Below, in pieces: positions 52,277 to 61,487 of a stretch of DNA of 64,000 bases (within the stretch, counting starts at the first letter, position 1; the number at the start of each line of letters is the position of its first letter). This DNA is from Paludibacteraceae bacterium (GTDB taxonomy: Bacteria > Bacteroidota > Bacteroidia > Bacteroidales > Paludibacteraceae). The translations under genes and the position numbers were made by a program. The stretch covers positions 1 through 64,000 of the forward strand of contig CAJOCN010000001.1 of assembly GCA_905233255.1 (NCBI GenBank), given 5' to 3'. The notes beneath the pieces were generated by a model that saw only the letters and a list, made by a program, of their open reading frames with translations, made no database searches and was not told the DNA's origin.

Positions 52277-53287
52277 CCCCCATCCTCTCTCCTTGGAAGT
52301 AAAGCCCGGCTCGAAGATTCGACGCTGGGTTTTATTATCGATACCTTTGCCGGTGTCGGTAATATCAAGCATGACCTCATGCTCGTTCTCCAGAAGTTGG
52401 AGTGTGATGGCTCCGTTGCCGGAAATGGCATCTACGGCGTTCTTGAGGAGGTTCTCGATGACCCACTGCATGAGCGGCGCATTGAGCATGACCACGCGCT
52501 CCAAGCCGGCAAGACAAGCATCGTCGATCGTAATCCTATTAGAGATACGCGCACGCATGTACGAGACGGCGTTCTGCACCACGGGAATGAGGTTCTCGGG
52601 TTTGAGGGTCGGCTCCGAGCCAATCTTCTGGAAACGGTCGGCTATCATCTGCAGGCGGTCTATATCGCCCTTCATCTTAGCCACATACTCATCGGCGGGA
52701 TATTCATCCGCGAGGAGTTGTTGCCAAGCATTGAGGGACGAGATAGGCGTGCCGAGCTGGTGCGCCGTTTCTTTGGATAGTCCCACCCAAAGGCGGTTCT
52801 CCTCGCTCCGCTGGCCGGTAAGCATGGTGATGACAGCAATCGCGATGAAGATGAAAATCAGCGCAAACTGGGCGTACGGCACATAGCGCAGACGCGTTAT
52901 GAGCGAGCTGTCATCCCAATAGATATACTGGGTAGTCGTCTCATCAATCTTCAGTTCAATGGGGCCATGGTGGTGACCATTGGAAGATTTAAAGATTTGA
53001 AGATTTGAAAATTTCTTCTCCACATTACGGCTGGCAATCACATTTCCCTCCTCGTCGCAGATATAGACAGGGATCGTAGTGTTCTTCTCGATGATCGAGG
53101 AAGAGAAATCGATGTCTGCGTCGGTATCGGCAAAGATGATCTGGCGCGTGGCATCCGCCCAAATGGACATATTCTTCTGCTGTTCCTCCTGCAGCGAGCG
53201 CGCAAGGTTGTTCGTAAATAATACGGAAATAGCCACGATAAACATGGCTATTACCAGTACTATTGTTCCTATCTGTCGGTTGGACAT
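52151..53287 (-). CDS. Membrane sensor histidine kinase
   Basis: 378 residues from MSNRQIGTIV. The in-frame Met eight codons upstream is encoded by a GTCGAAAGTCAAAAGACAAA repeat and is unlikely. Two membrane helices (about 5-26 and 140-157) bracket a periplasmic sensor. The H-box SKETAHQLGTPISS has His at about 176; N-box ENLLKNAVDAI and G-boxes DTGKGID and GWGLGLPLAK follow. No receiver or response regulator gene is adjacent. Residues about 92-103 (KFSNLQIFKSSN) are encoded by an 8-base tandem repeat that also invades recR. Confidence 0.92.
   Translation of the reverse strand: MSNRQIGTIVLVIAMFIVAISVLFTNNLARSLQEEQQKNMSIWADATRQIIFADTDADIDFSSSIIEKNTTIPVYICDEEGNVIASRNVEKKFSNLQIFKSSNGHHHGPIELKIDETTTQYIYWDDSSLITRLRYVPYAQFALIFIFIAIAVITMLTGQRSEENRLWVGLSKETAHQLGTPISSLNAWQQLLADEYPADEYVAKMKGDIDRLQMIADRFQKIGSEPTLKPENLIPVVQNAVSYMRARISNRITIDDACLAGLERVVMLNAPLMQWVIENLLKNAVDAISGNGAITLQLLENEHEVMLDITDTGKGIDNKTQRRIFEPGFTSKERGWGLGLPLAKRIVEQYHGGKLLLKHSQPGVGTTFRIVLKKPENG
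52982..53016. repeat. 8-base tandem repeat inside the histidine kinase
   Basis: GAAGATTTAAAGATTTGAAG and onward: four GATTTGAA-type units, read on the minus strand as FSNLQIFKSS within the periplasmic sensor domain. Confidence 0.85.
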
Positions 53288-53323
53288 AATTAGTCGAAAG
53301 TCAAAAGACAAAAGTCGAAAGAA

Positions 53324-54499
53324 TTATCCCAGCATCGTCAGAAGGACACCTGCTGCAACTGCCGAACCGATCACACCCGCTACGTTCGGGCCCATGGCGT
53401 GCATGAGCAGGAAGTTAGAGGGGTTCTCTTCCTGTCCAACGGCCTGGCTCACACGCGCAGCCATCGGCACTGCAGAAACACCAGCCGAACCAATCAGCGG
53501 GTTAATCTTGTTCTTGAGGAAGAGGTTCATGAACTTAGCGAGCAGTACACCACCGGCTGTACCCAGACCGAAGGCTACTATACCCATCGTGAGGATACCC
53601 AGAGTCTTGAGGGTCAGGAAGCTTCCGGCAGTAGCCGTAGCGCCTACCGAGAGGCCGAGGAAGATGACTACGATGTTCATCAGTTCGTTCTGGGCGGTCT
53701 TGGACAGACGATCCACTACTCCACACTCCTTCATCAGATTACCGAGCATCAGGCAGCCGATCAGCGGTGCAGCATCCGGAAGAATGAGCGCTACGATGGC
53801 AGTGATGATGACAGGGAAGATGATTTTCTCGGTCTTGGACACCGGACGAAGCTGTCCCATCTTGATGGCACGCTCCTTTTTAGTAGTGAGCGCGCGCATG
53901 ATAGGCGGCTGAATAACCGGAACGAGCGCCATGTAACTATAGGCAGCGATAGCGATCGGGCCCAAGAGATGCGGCGCCAGTTTGGAGGTCAGGAAGATAG
54001 ATGTAGGTCCATCCGCTCCACCGATGATACCGATGGAACCTGCCTCTGCCGGAGTAAAGCCCATCCAGTTGGCACAAAGGAAAGTGACGAAAATACCGAT
54101 CTGCGCAGCAGCGCCGAGGATCAGCGATTTCGGGTTCGCAATCAGCGGTCCGAAATCCGTCATGGCACCTACGCCGATGAAGATCAAGCAGGGGTAAACG
54201 CCTGCTTTCACGCCTATATAGAGCACATCCAGCAGACCTGCGCCCTTGAGGATTGCTCCGTAAGAATGGTACGCCGGACTCGACGGATCGAGGAACGCCG
54301 TCCATAACTCATCATGGAACATACCTGCGCCCGGGAGGTTGGTAAGCAACATACCAAAGGCGATAGGCAGCAACAAGAGCGGCTCGTATTTCTTATGAAT
54401 GGCAAGGTACAGCAGGAAGAACGACACCAAGAGCATTACGCCTTGCTGCCAAGTCATCTGCATGAAACCCATGCCACTGAAAAATTCAATTATATTCAT
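53324..54499 (-). CDS. mmdB: Methylmalonyl-CoA decarboxylase beta subunit (Na+ pump)
   Basis: 391 residues, about eleven membrane helices, OadB/MmdB family. [13 protein letters not shown] holds the Asp needed for Na+ transport, and [16 protein letters not shown] [12 protein letters not shown] lies near the C-terminus. Decarboxylates carboxybiotin and pumps Na+ out. Shares the transcription unit with mmdA, mmdC and mmdD. Confidence 0.94.
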   Translation of the reverse strand: MNIIEFFSGMGFMQMTWQQGVMLLVSFFLLYLAIHKKYEPLLLLPIAFGMLLTNLPGAGMFHDELWTAFLDPSSPAYHSYGAILKGAGLLDVLYIGVKAGVYPCLIFIGVGAMTDFGPLIANPKSLILGAAAQIGIFVTFLCANWMGFTPAEAGSIGIIGGADGPTSIFLTSKLAPHLLGPIAIAAYSYMALVPVIQPPIMRALTTKKERAIKMGQLRPVSKTEKIIFPVIITAIVALILPDAAPLIGCLMLGNLMKECGVVDRLSKTAQNELMNIVVIFLGLSVGATATAGSFLTLKTLGILTMGIVAFGLGTAGGVLLAKFMNLFLKNKINPLIGSAGVSAVPMAARVSQAVGQEENPSNFLLMHAMGPNVAGVIGSAVAAGVLLTMLG

Positions 54500-54516
54500 A
54501 ATTGTAATTTATATAA

Positions 54517-54610
54517 TTTGAGGATTTGATAATTTGAGGATTTGAATATTGATTCGCAATTTGACGGTAATGTTAATTTTCAAATTTTAAATCTTCAAAT
54601 CTTCGAATTA
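54517..54610. repeat. Inverted arrangement of 8-base repeats between mmdC and mmdB
   Basis: TTGAGGATTTG-type units (54519-54550) and complementary CAAATTTTAAATCTTCAAATC units (54580-54606) flank a short centre, so the spacer can fold as a hairpin in the mRNA. Confidence 0.7.
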
Positions 54611-54616
54611 TCGTTC

Positions 54617-55066
54617 TTACCCAAGAACGATGAGGAGGTCGTCCTGCATTACGTTCTGACCGGCGGAAACGGCAATCTGTTTAACGGTACCGTCCTGCTC
54701 AGCCATGATGGCGTTCTCCATCTTCATGGACTCGAGGGTAAGGAGGGTGTCGCCGCGTTTAACAGCCTGACCTTCGGAAACCAGCACTTTGATTACGGAA
54801 CCGGGCAGCGGGCTCTTGACCTGTACGCCGGCAGCGGGAGCTGCTGCAGGTTTCGGTGCCTCTGCTTTGGGAGCCGGAGCAGCAGCGGGCTTCGGCGCAG
54901 GAGCGGGAGCCGGTTTGGCTACGGGTTTCGGAGCGGGAGCAGCAGGTGCCTCGGTCTCTACGGTATATACTTTGCCGTTAACGGTTACGTTCGTTTTGCC
55001 GGCTTCGATTTCTTCTACAGCGCATTTGTACTCAGCGCCATTGATTTTGAATGTGAATTCTTTCAT
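54617..55066 (-). CDS. mmdC: Biotin carboxyl carrier subunit of methylmalonyl-CoA decarboxylase
   Basis: 149 residues. A short N-terminal domain, a long Ala/Pro hinge (about 38-80), then the biotinyl domain with ESMKMEN; Lys115 is the biotin site. Carries carboxyl groups between the alpha subunit and the beta-subunit pump. Could also serve pyruvate or oxaloacetate enzymes of the same class. Confidence 0.93.
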   Translation of the reverse strand: MKEFTFKINGAEYKCAVEEIEAGKTNVTVNGKVYTVETEAPAAPAPKPVAKPAPAPAPKPAAAPAPKAEAPKPAAAPAAGVQVKSPLPGSVIKVLVSEGQAVKRGDTLLTLESMKMENAIMAEQDGTVKQIAVSAGQNVMQDDLLIVLG

Positions 55067-55083
55067 AAAATTTTTTATTTTAT

Positions 55084-55182
55084 ATTTGAAGATTTGATTA
55101 TTTAAAGATTTGAAGATTGATTTATGACTCGTTCAATGTGATGTTAATTTCAAATTCTCAAATTATCAAATACTCAAATTGG
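55084..55182. repeat. Inverted arrangement of 8-base repeats between mmdD and mmdC
   Basis: TTTGAAGATTTG-type units (55085-55118) and complementary CAAATTCTCAAATTATCAAA units (55151-55180) around ATGTTAATTTCAAAT, which is also in the mmdC-mmdB spacer. Confidence 0.7.
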
Positions 55183-55187
55183 GTTTC

Positions 55188-55583
55188 TCAGAAACCCACA
55201 TTGTTCATACCTACAGATTTTGTATTCCACGCGGTCTCGTGTTGTTTGAGGGAGATCATAGCGGTAGGAATATCATGTTTAGCGTCATGCGCGAGGTAAA
55301 GCGCATAAGCGACAGCAGCGATGTCTTCATCACCTGCTTGCGCGAGAGACATAGCGATGGCAGCCTTTGTGCCCTCGTCCGTAGGCTCCGCCGATTTGAC
55401 GGGAGCCTGCGGTGCGGGAGCGGGTTGCGCTACGGGCTTTGGAGCACGCGGGGCGGTTGCTTTCTGCATGATCCATCCGAAGAACTGGAGGATGAACACA
55501 AGGCAGATGAGCAATACCAGCACGATGCCGAATCCTAAGCCGGTTACAATCCAAGTCTCAGCTGTTACTGCGAGTAGTACCAT
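55188..55583 (-). CDS. mmdD: OadG/MmdD-type small membrane subunit of the decarboxylase
   Basis: 131 residues. One N-terminal membrane helix (about 11-35), then a Pro/Ala linker and a helical soluble part (AAIAMSLAQAGDEDIAAVAYAL). OadG/MmdD subunits hold the alpha subunit to the membrane pump. Longer than the minimal delta subunits, as common in Bacteroidetes. Two bases downstream of mmdA in the operon. Confidence 0.85.
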   Translation of the reverse strand: MVLLAVTAETWIVTGLGFGIVLVLLICLVFILQFFGWIMQKATAPRAPKPVAQPAPAPQAPVKSAEPTDEGTKAAIAMSLAQAGDEDIAAVAYALYLAHDAKHDIPTAMISLKQHETAWNTKSVGMNNVGF

Positions 55584-55585
55584 AA

Positions 55586-57142
55586 TTATAGCGGGATATT
55601 CGAGTGTTTCTTAAGCGGGTTAGTCAGACGCTTGGTCTGGAGCATCTCGAAGGCGCGGATGATGCGGCTGCGGGTGTAACGCGGCTCAATGACATCATCA
55701 ATGTAACCACGGTTAGCAGCCTGATACGGAGAAGCAAAAAGATCTTTGTATTCCGCCTCTTTCTCGGCGATGAATTTCTTCTTCTCCTCGGGATCCTCGA
55801 TTGCCTTGATGGCTTTTGCCTGGAGCACACCTACGGCACCGCTGGCACCCATTACGGCGATCTCTGCGTTCGGCCAAGCGTAGCACATATCGCCGCGGAG
55901 CTGCTTACAACTCATCACGATATGCGATCCGCCGTAGGACTTACGAACGGTAATGGTAACCTTCGGAACAGTGGCTTCGCCGTACGCGAACATCAGTTTT
56001 GCTCCGTGGTCGATGATACCTGCGTACTCCTGTCCGGTACCGCAAAGGAAGCCCGGAACATCCACGAGAGTCAGAATCTGGATATTGAAGGCATCGCAGA
56101 AACGTACGAAACGAGCCGCCTTACGGGACGCGTCACAATCGAGCACGCCGGCAAGCCATGAAGGCTGGTTGGCGATGATACCCGTGGAGCGGCCGTTGAA
56201 GCGCGCGAAACCGCAGATGACGTTTTTCGCGTAGTCTTTGTGCACCTCCATGAAATCCCCATTATCCACGATGGTGTTGATGATCTCGTGCATGTCGTAG
56301 GGTTTGTTCGGATCCGCCGGAACGATGTCGTTCAGGTTGTCGTCCACGCGGGTGATGTCGTCGGTGCAGGCTACAAGCGGAGCCTCCTCCATGTTGTTCT
56401 GCGGGATGAAGGAAACGAGGCGGCGTACTTCAGCCAGCGCCTCTTCCTCGGTAGCAGCTACGAAATGGGTCACACCGGATTTAGTAGCGTGGATCTTAGC
56501 GCCGCCGAGTTGCTCAACGGTCACATCCTCGCCCGTAACGGATTTGACTACCTTCGGGCCGGTGATGAACATATAGGAGTTCTGCTCGGTCATCATGATG
56601 AAGTCGGTCAGCGCCGGGCTATATACTGCTCCACCCGCGCAGGGGCCGAAGATCACGGAGATCTGGGGCACAACGCCGGAAGCGAGGATGTTACGCTCGA
56701 AGATCTCGGCATAGCCGGCAAGCGCGCATGCGCCTTCCTGAATACGCGCACCACCCGAGTCGTTGAGTCCGATGATCGGTGCACCGAGTTTCATAGCCTG
56801 GTCCATCACGTTGCAGATCTTCTGCGCCATGGTCTCACTCAGCGAACCGCCGATGACGGTAGCGTCTTGTGCAAAGACGAAGACCAGACGGCCGTCGATG
56901 GTACCCGAGCCGACGGCAACACCGTCGCCGAGGAACACTTTCTTCTCCATTCCGAAGTCATGGCAACGATGCGTGAGGAACATGTTGACCTCCTCAAACG
57001 AGCCCTCGTCAAGGAGCATGTTGATACGCTCGCGGCAGGTATAACTGCCTTTGGCGTGATGTTTCTCCACCGCCGCCTCACCGCCACCGGCTTGCGCCTT
57101 TGCGCGGTTCTCAACCAATTTATCTAATTTAGCTTGATCCAT
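55586..57142 (-). CDS. mmdA: Methylmalonyl-CoA decarboxylase alpha subunit (carboxyltransferase)
   Basis: 518 residues, full length. Acyl-CoA carboxyltransferase with LNDSGGARIQEG, FGPCAGGAVYSPAL and VDVPGFLCGTGQEY, the two oxyanion-hole regions. Transfers the carboxyl group of methylmalonyl-CoA to biotin on MmdC. Propionyl-CoA carboxylase beta subunits are close relatives, but the neighbouring mmdB/C/D genes favour the decarboxylase. Confidence 0.95.
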   Translation of the reverse strand: MDQAKLDKLVENRAKAQAGGGEAAVEKHHAKGSYTCRERINMLLDEGSFEEVNMFLTHRCHDFGMEKKVFLGDGVAVGSGTIDGRLVFVFAQDATVIGGSLSETMAQKICNVMDQAMKLGAPIIGLNDSGGARIQEGACALAGYAEIFERNILASGVVPQISVIFGPCAGGAVYSPALTDFIMMTEQNSYMFITGPKVVKSVTGEDVTVEQLGGAKIHATKSGVTHFVAATEEEALAEVRRLVSFIPQNNMEEAPLVACTDDITRVDDNLNDIVPADPNKPYDMHEIINTIVDNGDFMEVHKDYAKNVICGFARFNGRSTGIIANQPSWLAGVLDCDASRKAARFVRFCDAFNIQILTLVDVPGFLCGTGQEYAGIIDHGAKLMFAYGEATVPKVTITVRKSYGGSHIVMSCKQLRGDMCYAWPNAEIAVMGASGAVGVLQAKAIKAIEDPEEKKKFIAEKEAEYKDLFASPYQAANRGYIDDVIEPRYTRSRIIRAFEMLQTKRLTNPLKKHSNIPL

Positions 57143-57155
57143 AAAACTTAGAATT

Positions 57156-57196
57156 ATTTGAAAATTTACAATTTGAAAATTTGAAAATTGAAGTAT
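57156..57196. repeat. AATTTGAAA-type tandem repeat between mmdA and the four-helix-bundle gene
   Basis: Units such as TTTGAAAATTTACAATTTGA; same family as the 8-base repeats in the rest of the operon. Confidence 0.7.
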
Positions 57197-57206
57197 GATT
57201 TGTTGA

Positions 57207-57596
57207 CTACAAATACCTCATACCAGAGATATCTGAATTTTTCAAGTATTTGATAAAATTATAGATGGAAGTATTTAAGTCAATGGTTCTTTTAATGTAT
57301 TCCTTATAATCCTCATCGGATATAAATTTTACATCCTTGGCGCGATGCAATTGGCTACGAACTTCTCCACAAGATCCCTTTGCTATATACAAGAATTGAA
57401 TAAATTCCTTATTATTTTCCTTTTCAAATCCCTCTGCTATGTTATCCATTATAGATCCAACAGCAGCACGAATCTGTCCACAAAAACGGAAATCTTTAGA
57501 GAATGGCTCAGTTGCGGTAAGTTGATATACATCTTTAGCAAGAATACGTGCCTCTTGCCAAACAGGCAGATCCTCAAACCTCGACCAAGTTGCCAT
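57207..57596 (-). CDS. Four-helix-bundle protein (23S rRNA intervening-sequence type)
   Basis: 129 residues from MATWSRFEDLPVW. FEDLPVWQEARILAKDVY, FCGQIRAAVGSIMDNIAEG and FIQFLYIAKGSCGEVRSQL are diagnostic of the S23/IVP four-helix-bundle family. Members occur in 23S rRNA intervening sequences and, frequently, as stand-alone genes; function unknown. It has no link to propionate metabolism, yet sits between mce and mmdA with 8-base tandem repeats on both sides, so it looks inserted. Confidence 0.92.
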   Translation of the reverse strand: MATWSRFEDLPVWQEARILAKDVYQLTATEPFSKDFRFCGQIRAAVGSIMDNIAEGFEKENNKEFIQFLYIAKGSCGEVRSQLHRAKDVKFISDEDYKEYIKRTIDLNTSIYNFIKYLKNSDISGMRYL

Positions 57597-57597
57597 A

Positions 57598-57636
57598 ATC
57601 CTCAAATCTTCAAATCCTCAAATCTTCAAATCTCGA
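57598..57636. repeat. 8-base tandem repeat upstream of the four-helix-bundle gene
   Basis: AAATCTTC, AAATCCTC, AAATCTTC, AAATCTCG in direct succession: the clearest copy of the repeat family. Confidence 0.88.
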
Positions 57637-57640
57637 GTTG

Positions 57641-58054
57641 TTACTTGGGTTGTTGGCAGAGCTCGGTCAAAACACCCTTTGTAGATTTCGGATGCAAGAA
57701 CGCAATCATCAGGTTCTCGGCACCTTTGCGCGGAGCTTTGTCGATGAGTTGGAGACCGGCTGCCTCGCACTCAGCGAGAGCTTCTGCTACGTTCTCTACA
57801 TTGAAAGCTACGTGGTGAACACCGCCGCGACCGCCGTTCTTCTCGATGAACTTGGCAATAGTGGACTCCGGGCTGGTCGGCTCCAGAAGTTCGATTTTCA
57901 CCTCTCCTACTTTAAAGAAAGCCGTGCGGACTTTCTGGTCCTCGACGACCTCAATACTGTAACACTTGTTCCCGGTAAGGAACTCAAAGAAGGGTGCAGC
58001 CTCTTCGATAGAGGTTACTGCGATACCCAGATGCTCAATGTGTGTGGGCTTCAT
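57641..58054 (-). CDS. mce: Methylmalonyl-CoA epimerase
   Basis: 137 residues, VOC-superfamily metalloenzyme. Begins with IEHLGIAVTSIEEAAPFF and keeps the metal-site region GVHHVAFNVENV and the Glu in GVLTELCQ. Interconverts the R and S forms of methylmalonyl-CoA, supplying the form used by the decarboxylase. First gene of the operon. Confidence 0.96.
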   Translation of the reverse strand: MKPTHIEHLGIAVTSIEEAAPFFEFLTGNKCYSIEVVEDQKVRTAFFKVGEVKIELLEPTSPESTIAKFIEKNGGRGGVHHVAFNVENVAEALAECEAAGLQLIDKAPRKGAENLMIAFLHPKSTKGVLTELCQQPK

Positions 58055-58124
58055 AAGAAATAAATTTATAGTTAGTAATTTGTTTTTTACGCGATAATGG
58101 ATTCGTTATACACGAAATCGGCTA

Positions 58125-58155
58125 CAAAATTACTACTTTTTTTTGACATACGCAA
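58125..58155 (-). promoter_or_regulatory. Promoter of the mce-mmd operon
   Basis: Minus strand CTTGCGTATGTC, 20 bases from TTG to TAATTTTG, about 70 bases upstream of mce. Same extended motif as the nqr and gyrA promoters. Confidence 0.85.
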
Positions 58156-58174
58156 GCGCGCGCGTAATTTTTTT

Positions 58175-58208
58175 GAAAAAAAGAAAAGCCCGAGTCAGGG
58201 ACTCGAGC
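58175..58208 (-). terminator. Terminator of the tandem lipoprotein genes
   Basis: On the minus strand GCTCGAGTC-cct-GACTCGGGC followed by a T-rich tract (TTTTCTTTTTTT), 27 bases after the gene that stops at 58235. Confidence 0.88.
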
Positions 58209-58234
58209 TAATTTAATCCGATCGGTATGAATGA

Positions 58235-59746
58235 TTAGTTCAGGCGTACCATGACGGAGATGACCTGTCCGGCGGTAGTGTCTCCGGCTCTATAGACGCG
58301 TGCTTTGCCTTTGTTATCGCCGGCTACGTCCACCATGATCGTTACTTTCTGTCCGTCCAAAGTAAGAGCGGTTTTCACAAAACTCTGCGTGCGCGGGTTG
58401 TAAGCATCGAAAGCCTTAATAGTAGAAGGCGCCAGTTTGGATTTGAAGGCATCGAACTCGCTCCAGTCGATTGTCACTTCTTCTGCGCGGTCGGCCGCCA
58501 TGTCACATATATAGAACGCTCTTTCTCCGCTGCCCATGACATAAGCCACATCGTTGTAATACTCGTAATAGTCACTTGGATAGTGCTCTGGGAGAACGGT
58601 AGAAGTTACTTTCTTAGCCTGCGGATCAAAGGTATGTTTGTATCCGTTGTTGAGCCAGGAGAAGGTCTCTTTGTGGCTCACACGGCAAACACCAAATGTA
58701 GATAAATCCGGTTTGTCTTGCGATTTAGCCACTAACTCACCGGCAAAGACTCTTGATTGTGCTTCGTCTATATCCACCGTATAGAAATACGTAAACCACC
58801 CCTCTTCGCTATTAAAATCAGTAACGGCATAGAGGGTATTATTAACGGAAATGAAAGCCCAGTTCAGATTTTGCCCCGAAGGCAGAACCGGATTATTCTC
58901 GCGCACCTCTATGGAAGTGATATTCAGGTTGTTGACGAATAAGATACCCGGCGAAGAACCGTTGGTTCCCTCATAGAAAATATCCAGGCCTATTATCCCG
59001 CGGTCGTCCGGCGTGATAGAGGTGGAAAAGAGTGTTTCGTTATGCATTCTTGTTACCGCCAATTCGTTACCTTGGTCCTTTAGACGGTAGAGCCCCGGGG
59101 CTGCTAAATGTGATTGTTGCCAACAGTTGGAATAAATCTCTCCTTTGATACATTCCACTACGGAATTAAGGTCGCTTTGCTGGTAGAACAGAACACCTTG
59201 GTTCGTATAAAGCGGTCTGCCGTCTCTGCCGTCCCAATAGAAGAGTGCTCCATCGCGTTTGCGGACGAGGAAATTACCATAGAAATTATCCACTATCTCT
59301 TTAATCATGGAGTAGTACGGCTCTTTGAGATCTTCCAAATCAGGGAAATCGTAGTAGCAATTATAGAGCCACAGCCATTCATCACCGATGGTGAAGATAT
59401 TCTCCATTACGAGGCGCATTTTGGCTTTGACCATATCGACCACTTCACCATTTCCTCTTGCTTCGATGGTATAGGTTATTTCCACGAGTGTGCCATCCTC
59501 GGAAACGGAATAAACAGGTTGATGGGTTTCGTAGGTTATTTCTCCGTCTCCTTCTGCGGTATGCACACGCCGTGGGGCTTTCTGCTCGTCGGAGCCATCG
59601 GATGCAAGTGCCAAAGCGGTCACTCCATCTAAATGCATTCGCTTGAACTCAATATTATGGACTTTGCCACCTCCTCCGCCTTCGCAGGAGGTCATACCGA
59701 GTGCAACGACTATCGCTGCAAGGGCGTATAAGAAACTGCGTTTCAT
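58235..59746 (-). CDS. Lipoprotein, paralogue 2 (503 aa)
   Basis: Signal peptide with lipobox GMTSCEG (Cys21). A large exported, mainly beta-strand protein; no named domain recognised. It shares its order of motifs with the gene at 59770: FKRM near the N-terminus, LALASDGS, VSEDGTLVE, GNGEVVDM, DEWLWLYNC, FLVRKRDGALF and the identical end AGQVISVMVRLN. Follows its paralogue after 23 bases. Confidence 0.82.
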   Translation of the reverse strand: MKRSFLYALAAIVVALGMTSCEGGGGGKVHNIEFKRMHLDGVTALALASDGSDEQKAPRRVHTAEGDGEITYETHQPVYSVSEDGTLVEITYTIEARGNGEVVDMVKAKMRLVMENIFTIGDEWLWLYNCYYDFPDLEDLKEPYYSMIKEIVDNFYGNFLVRKRDGALFYWDGRDGRPLYTNQGVLFYQQSDLNSVVECIKGEIYSNCWQQSHLAAPGLYRLKDQGNELAVTRMHNETLFSTSITPDDRGIIGLDIFYEGTNGSSPGILFVNNLNITSIEVRENNPVLPSGQNLNWAFISVNNTLYAVTDFNSEEGWFTYFYTVDIDEAQSRVFAGELVAKSQDKPDLSTFGVCRVSHKETFSWLNNGYKHTFDPQAKKVTSTVLPEHYPSDYYEYYNDVAYVMGSGERAFYICDMAADRAEEVTIDWSEFDAFKSKLAPSTIKAFDAYNPRTQSFVKTALTLDGQKVTIMVDVAGDNKGKARVYRAGDTTAGQVISVMVRLN

Positions 59747-59769
59747 ATTTGTAATTGGTTATTGGTGAT

Positions 59770-61317
59770 TTAGTTGAGGCGTACCATGACTGAGATAACT
59801 TGTCCGGCGTCGGATTCACCTTCGTGAAGAACGGTTACCTTACCGCGATTCTCCCCCTGCGCATAGAGGATGAAGTACAGATACGTACCATCCAAGAGTT
59901 GTGCTCCGCCGGTGAAACATTGCGTATTCGGGTCATACTCGCTGAAACCGCCCATAAACGCAATCTGGGAGATATATTCAGCAATCGATTCATCAAACTG
60001 AATCTCTACTTGCTCTGCCGCGTCCTTCGCCAAGTCGCATACATAGAAGAAACTCTGGCCTTCGCCCATGACATACGCCACACCGTCATAGTACTTGGTT
60101 TCATCCACCGGATAGTTCGCCGGTAACTCTTTCTTTGTGAGAGACGCAGCTATCGGGTCAAAGGTATAGACATACGAATGAGCTGTCCAGTCAGCTTCAT
60201 ATTCCGTTCCCATCCATGTGGCTACCGGCGTCTTGTAAACCTTTTGTGTGGGGCCGGATTGCTGTTCTAGATCAAACTCATACAAGGCAGGAGTTTTTAC
60301 TGTCCACATGCCCGATTGGTTCTCCAAGGCATAGAAATAGCCCATGTGTTTCGTTACATCCCAATTACCTCCTTTGCCGTCGGTTTCCGTGGTCGTAATA
60401 TATCTCTCTGCGTATATATATGCTCTTCCGCCTATGGCGATATACTCCGGTTTCTCAAGCTGTGCCGCACCTGAATTGATGTTGCTCAACTTCAAAGAAC
60501 TCGGATCAATTATCACGGGTATTCCGCCGCCAAAGTCGCCGCCTAAGATCGTTCCAACAAAGCCGCGGTCGTCGACATATAAACCGTTGCCGGATTGTGA
60601 ACTGTTTAGCACTTGTACTACATTCAAGATATCGCCTTGGTCTTCCAGTTTGTAGATTCGTCCGTGGTAGTCATCCAAGCCGCCCATAGAAGGACAGGAG
60701 AACACGTCTTTGCCTACCGATTCGACTTGACCATAGATATCGCTCGGTTGCTTGTAACCTCTACCTTTCTGCGGACAACCTTCCTCACGCGACCAAGCGA
60801 AAAGTGCGCCGTCCGACTTACGAACAAGGAAATTCGACTCAAACCCAGCGTGCATCAAATTACGAATCTGACCGCGCAAGGGCTCTTTGACCTCATCAAT
60901 ACCCGGGTAGTCGTACTCGCAGTTGACGAGCCAGAGCCAATTGTCGCCGATGGGATAGATATACTGCATTTTCAGGCGCATGTTGGCTTTGATCATATCC
61001 ACCACTTCGCCATCACCGACCACCTCGATGGTGTAGTGTACTTCAACCATTGTGCCATCTTCGGAAACGATAAAAGCAGGGTTGGAGATGTTGTACTCGG
61101 GATCGGGCTCACCATCCATCTGCGCCGCAGGCATACGCGCCGGCGCGTTCTGTTGATTACTGCCGTCCGATGCCAACGCCAGCGCTCTTGCGCCGGCAAT
61201 ATTCATCCGTTTGAACTGCATGGAACTGACTTTGCCTCTTGGTTCGTCTTGACAGGAGACGAGAAATAGCATGGCACATACTACAATGCCAAGTGCTGAA
61301 AGAAGTTTTGTGTTCAT
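59770..61317 (-). CDS. Lipoprotein, paralogue 1 (515 aa)
   Basis: Lipobox LFLVSCQ (Cys22). Paralogue of the gene at 58235 with matching motifs (FKRMNIAGARALALASDGS, VSEDGTMVE, GDGEVVDM, NFLVRKSDGALF) and the same C-terminal AGQVISVMVRLN. Tryptophan- and tyrosine-rich repeats in the middle suggest a beta-propeller-like fold. Probably surface- or periplasm-facing; ligand unknown. The 135-base leader holds two hairpins. Confidence 0.82.
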   Translation of the reverse strand: MNTKLLSALGIVVCAMLFLVSCQDEPRGKVSSMQFKRMNIAGARALALASDGSNQQNAPARMPAAQMDGEPDPEYNISNPAFIVSEDGTMVEVHYTIEVVGDGEVVDMIKANMRLKMQYIYPIGDNWLWLVNCEYDYPGIDEVKEPLRGQIRNLMHAGFESNFLVRKSDGALFAWSREEGCPQKGRGYKQPSDIYGQVESVGKDVFSCPSMGGLDDYHGRIYKLEDQGDILNVVQVLNSSQSGNGLYVDDRGFVGTILGGDFGGGIPVIIDPSSLKLSNINSGAAQLEKPEYIAIGGRAYIYAERYITTTETDGKGGNWDVTKHMGYFYALENQSGMWTVKTPALYEFDLEQQSGPTQKVYKTPVATWMGTEYEADWTAHSYVYTFDPIAASLTKKELPANYPVDETKYYDGVAYVMGEGQSFFYVCDLAKDAAEQVEIQFDESIAEYISQIAFMGGFSEYDPNTQCFTGGAQLLDGTYLYFILYAQGENRGKVTVLHEGESDAGQVISVMVRLN

Positions 61318-61453
61318 AATAAGTTAGTATTTATTCCGGCTCTTACACCTTCGCCGGGCTTGGGGTTTTATGAGTTGTTTTCGCTCGTTAGCCCTTTTGT
61401 CCTCTCTTGGATATCCATACAAAAAGTATGGGCTCTCGCTTGTTGATTTCGAA

Positions 61454-61484
61454 TGCAAAGATACAACATTTTTTTGATATATGC
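61454..61484 (-). promoter_or_regulatory. Promoter of the tandem lipoprotein genes
   Basis: Minus strand TTGCATATATC, 20 bases, TATCTTTG. It abuts the 3' end of the GNAT gene and gives a leader of about 130 bases that contains CCATAC/GTATGG and CCGGC/GCCGG hairpins. Confidence 0.82.
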
Positions 61485-61487
61485 AAA

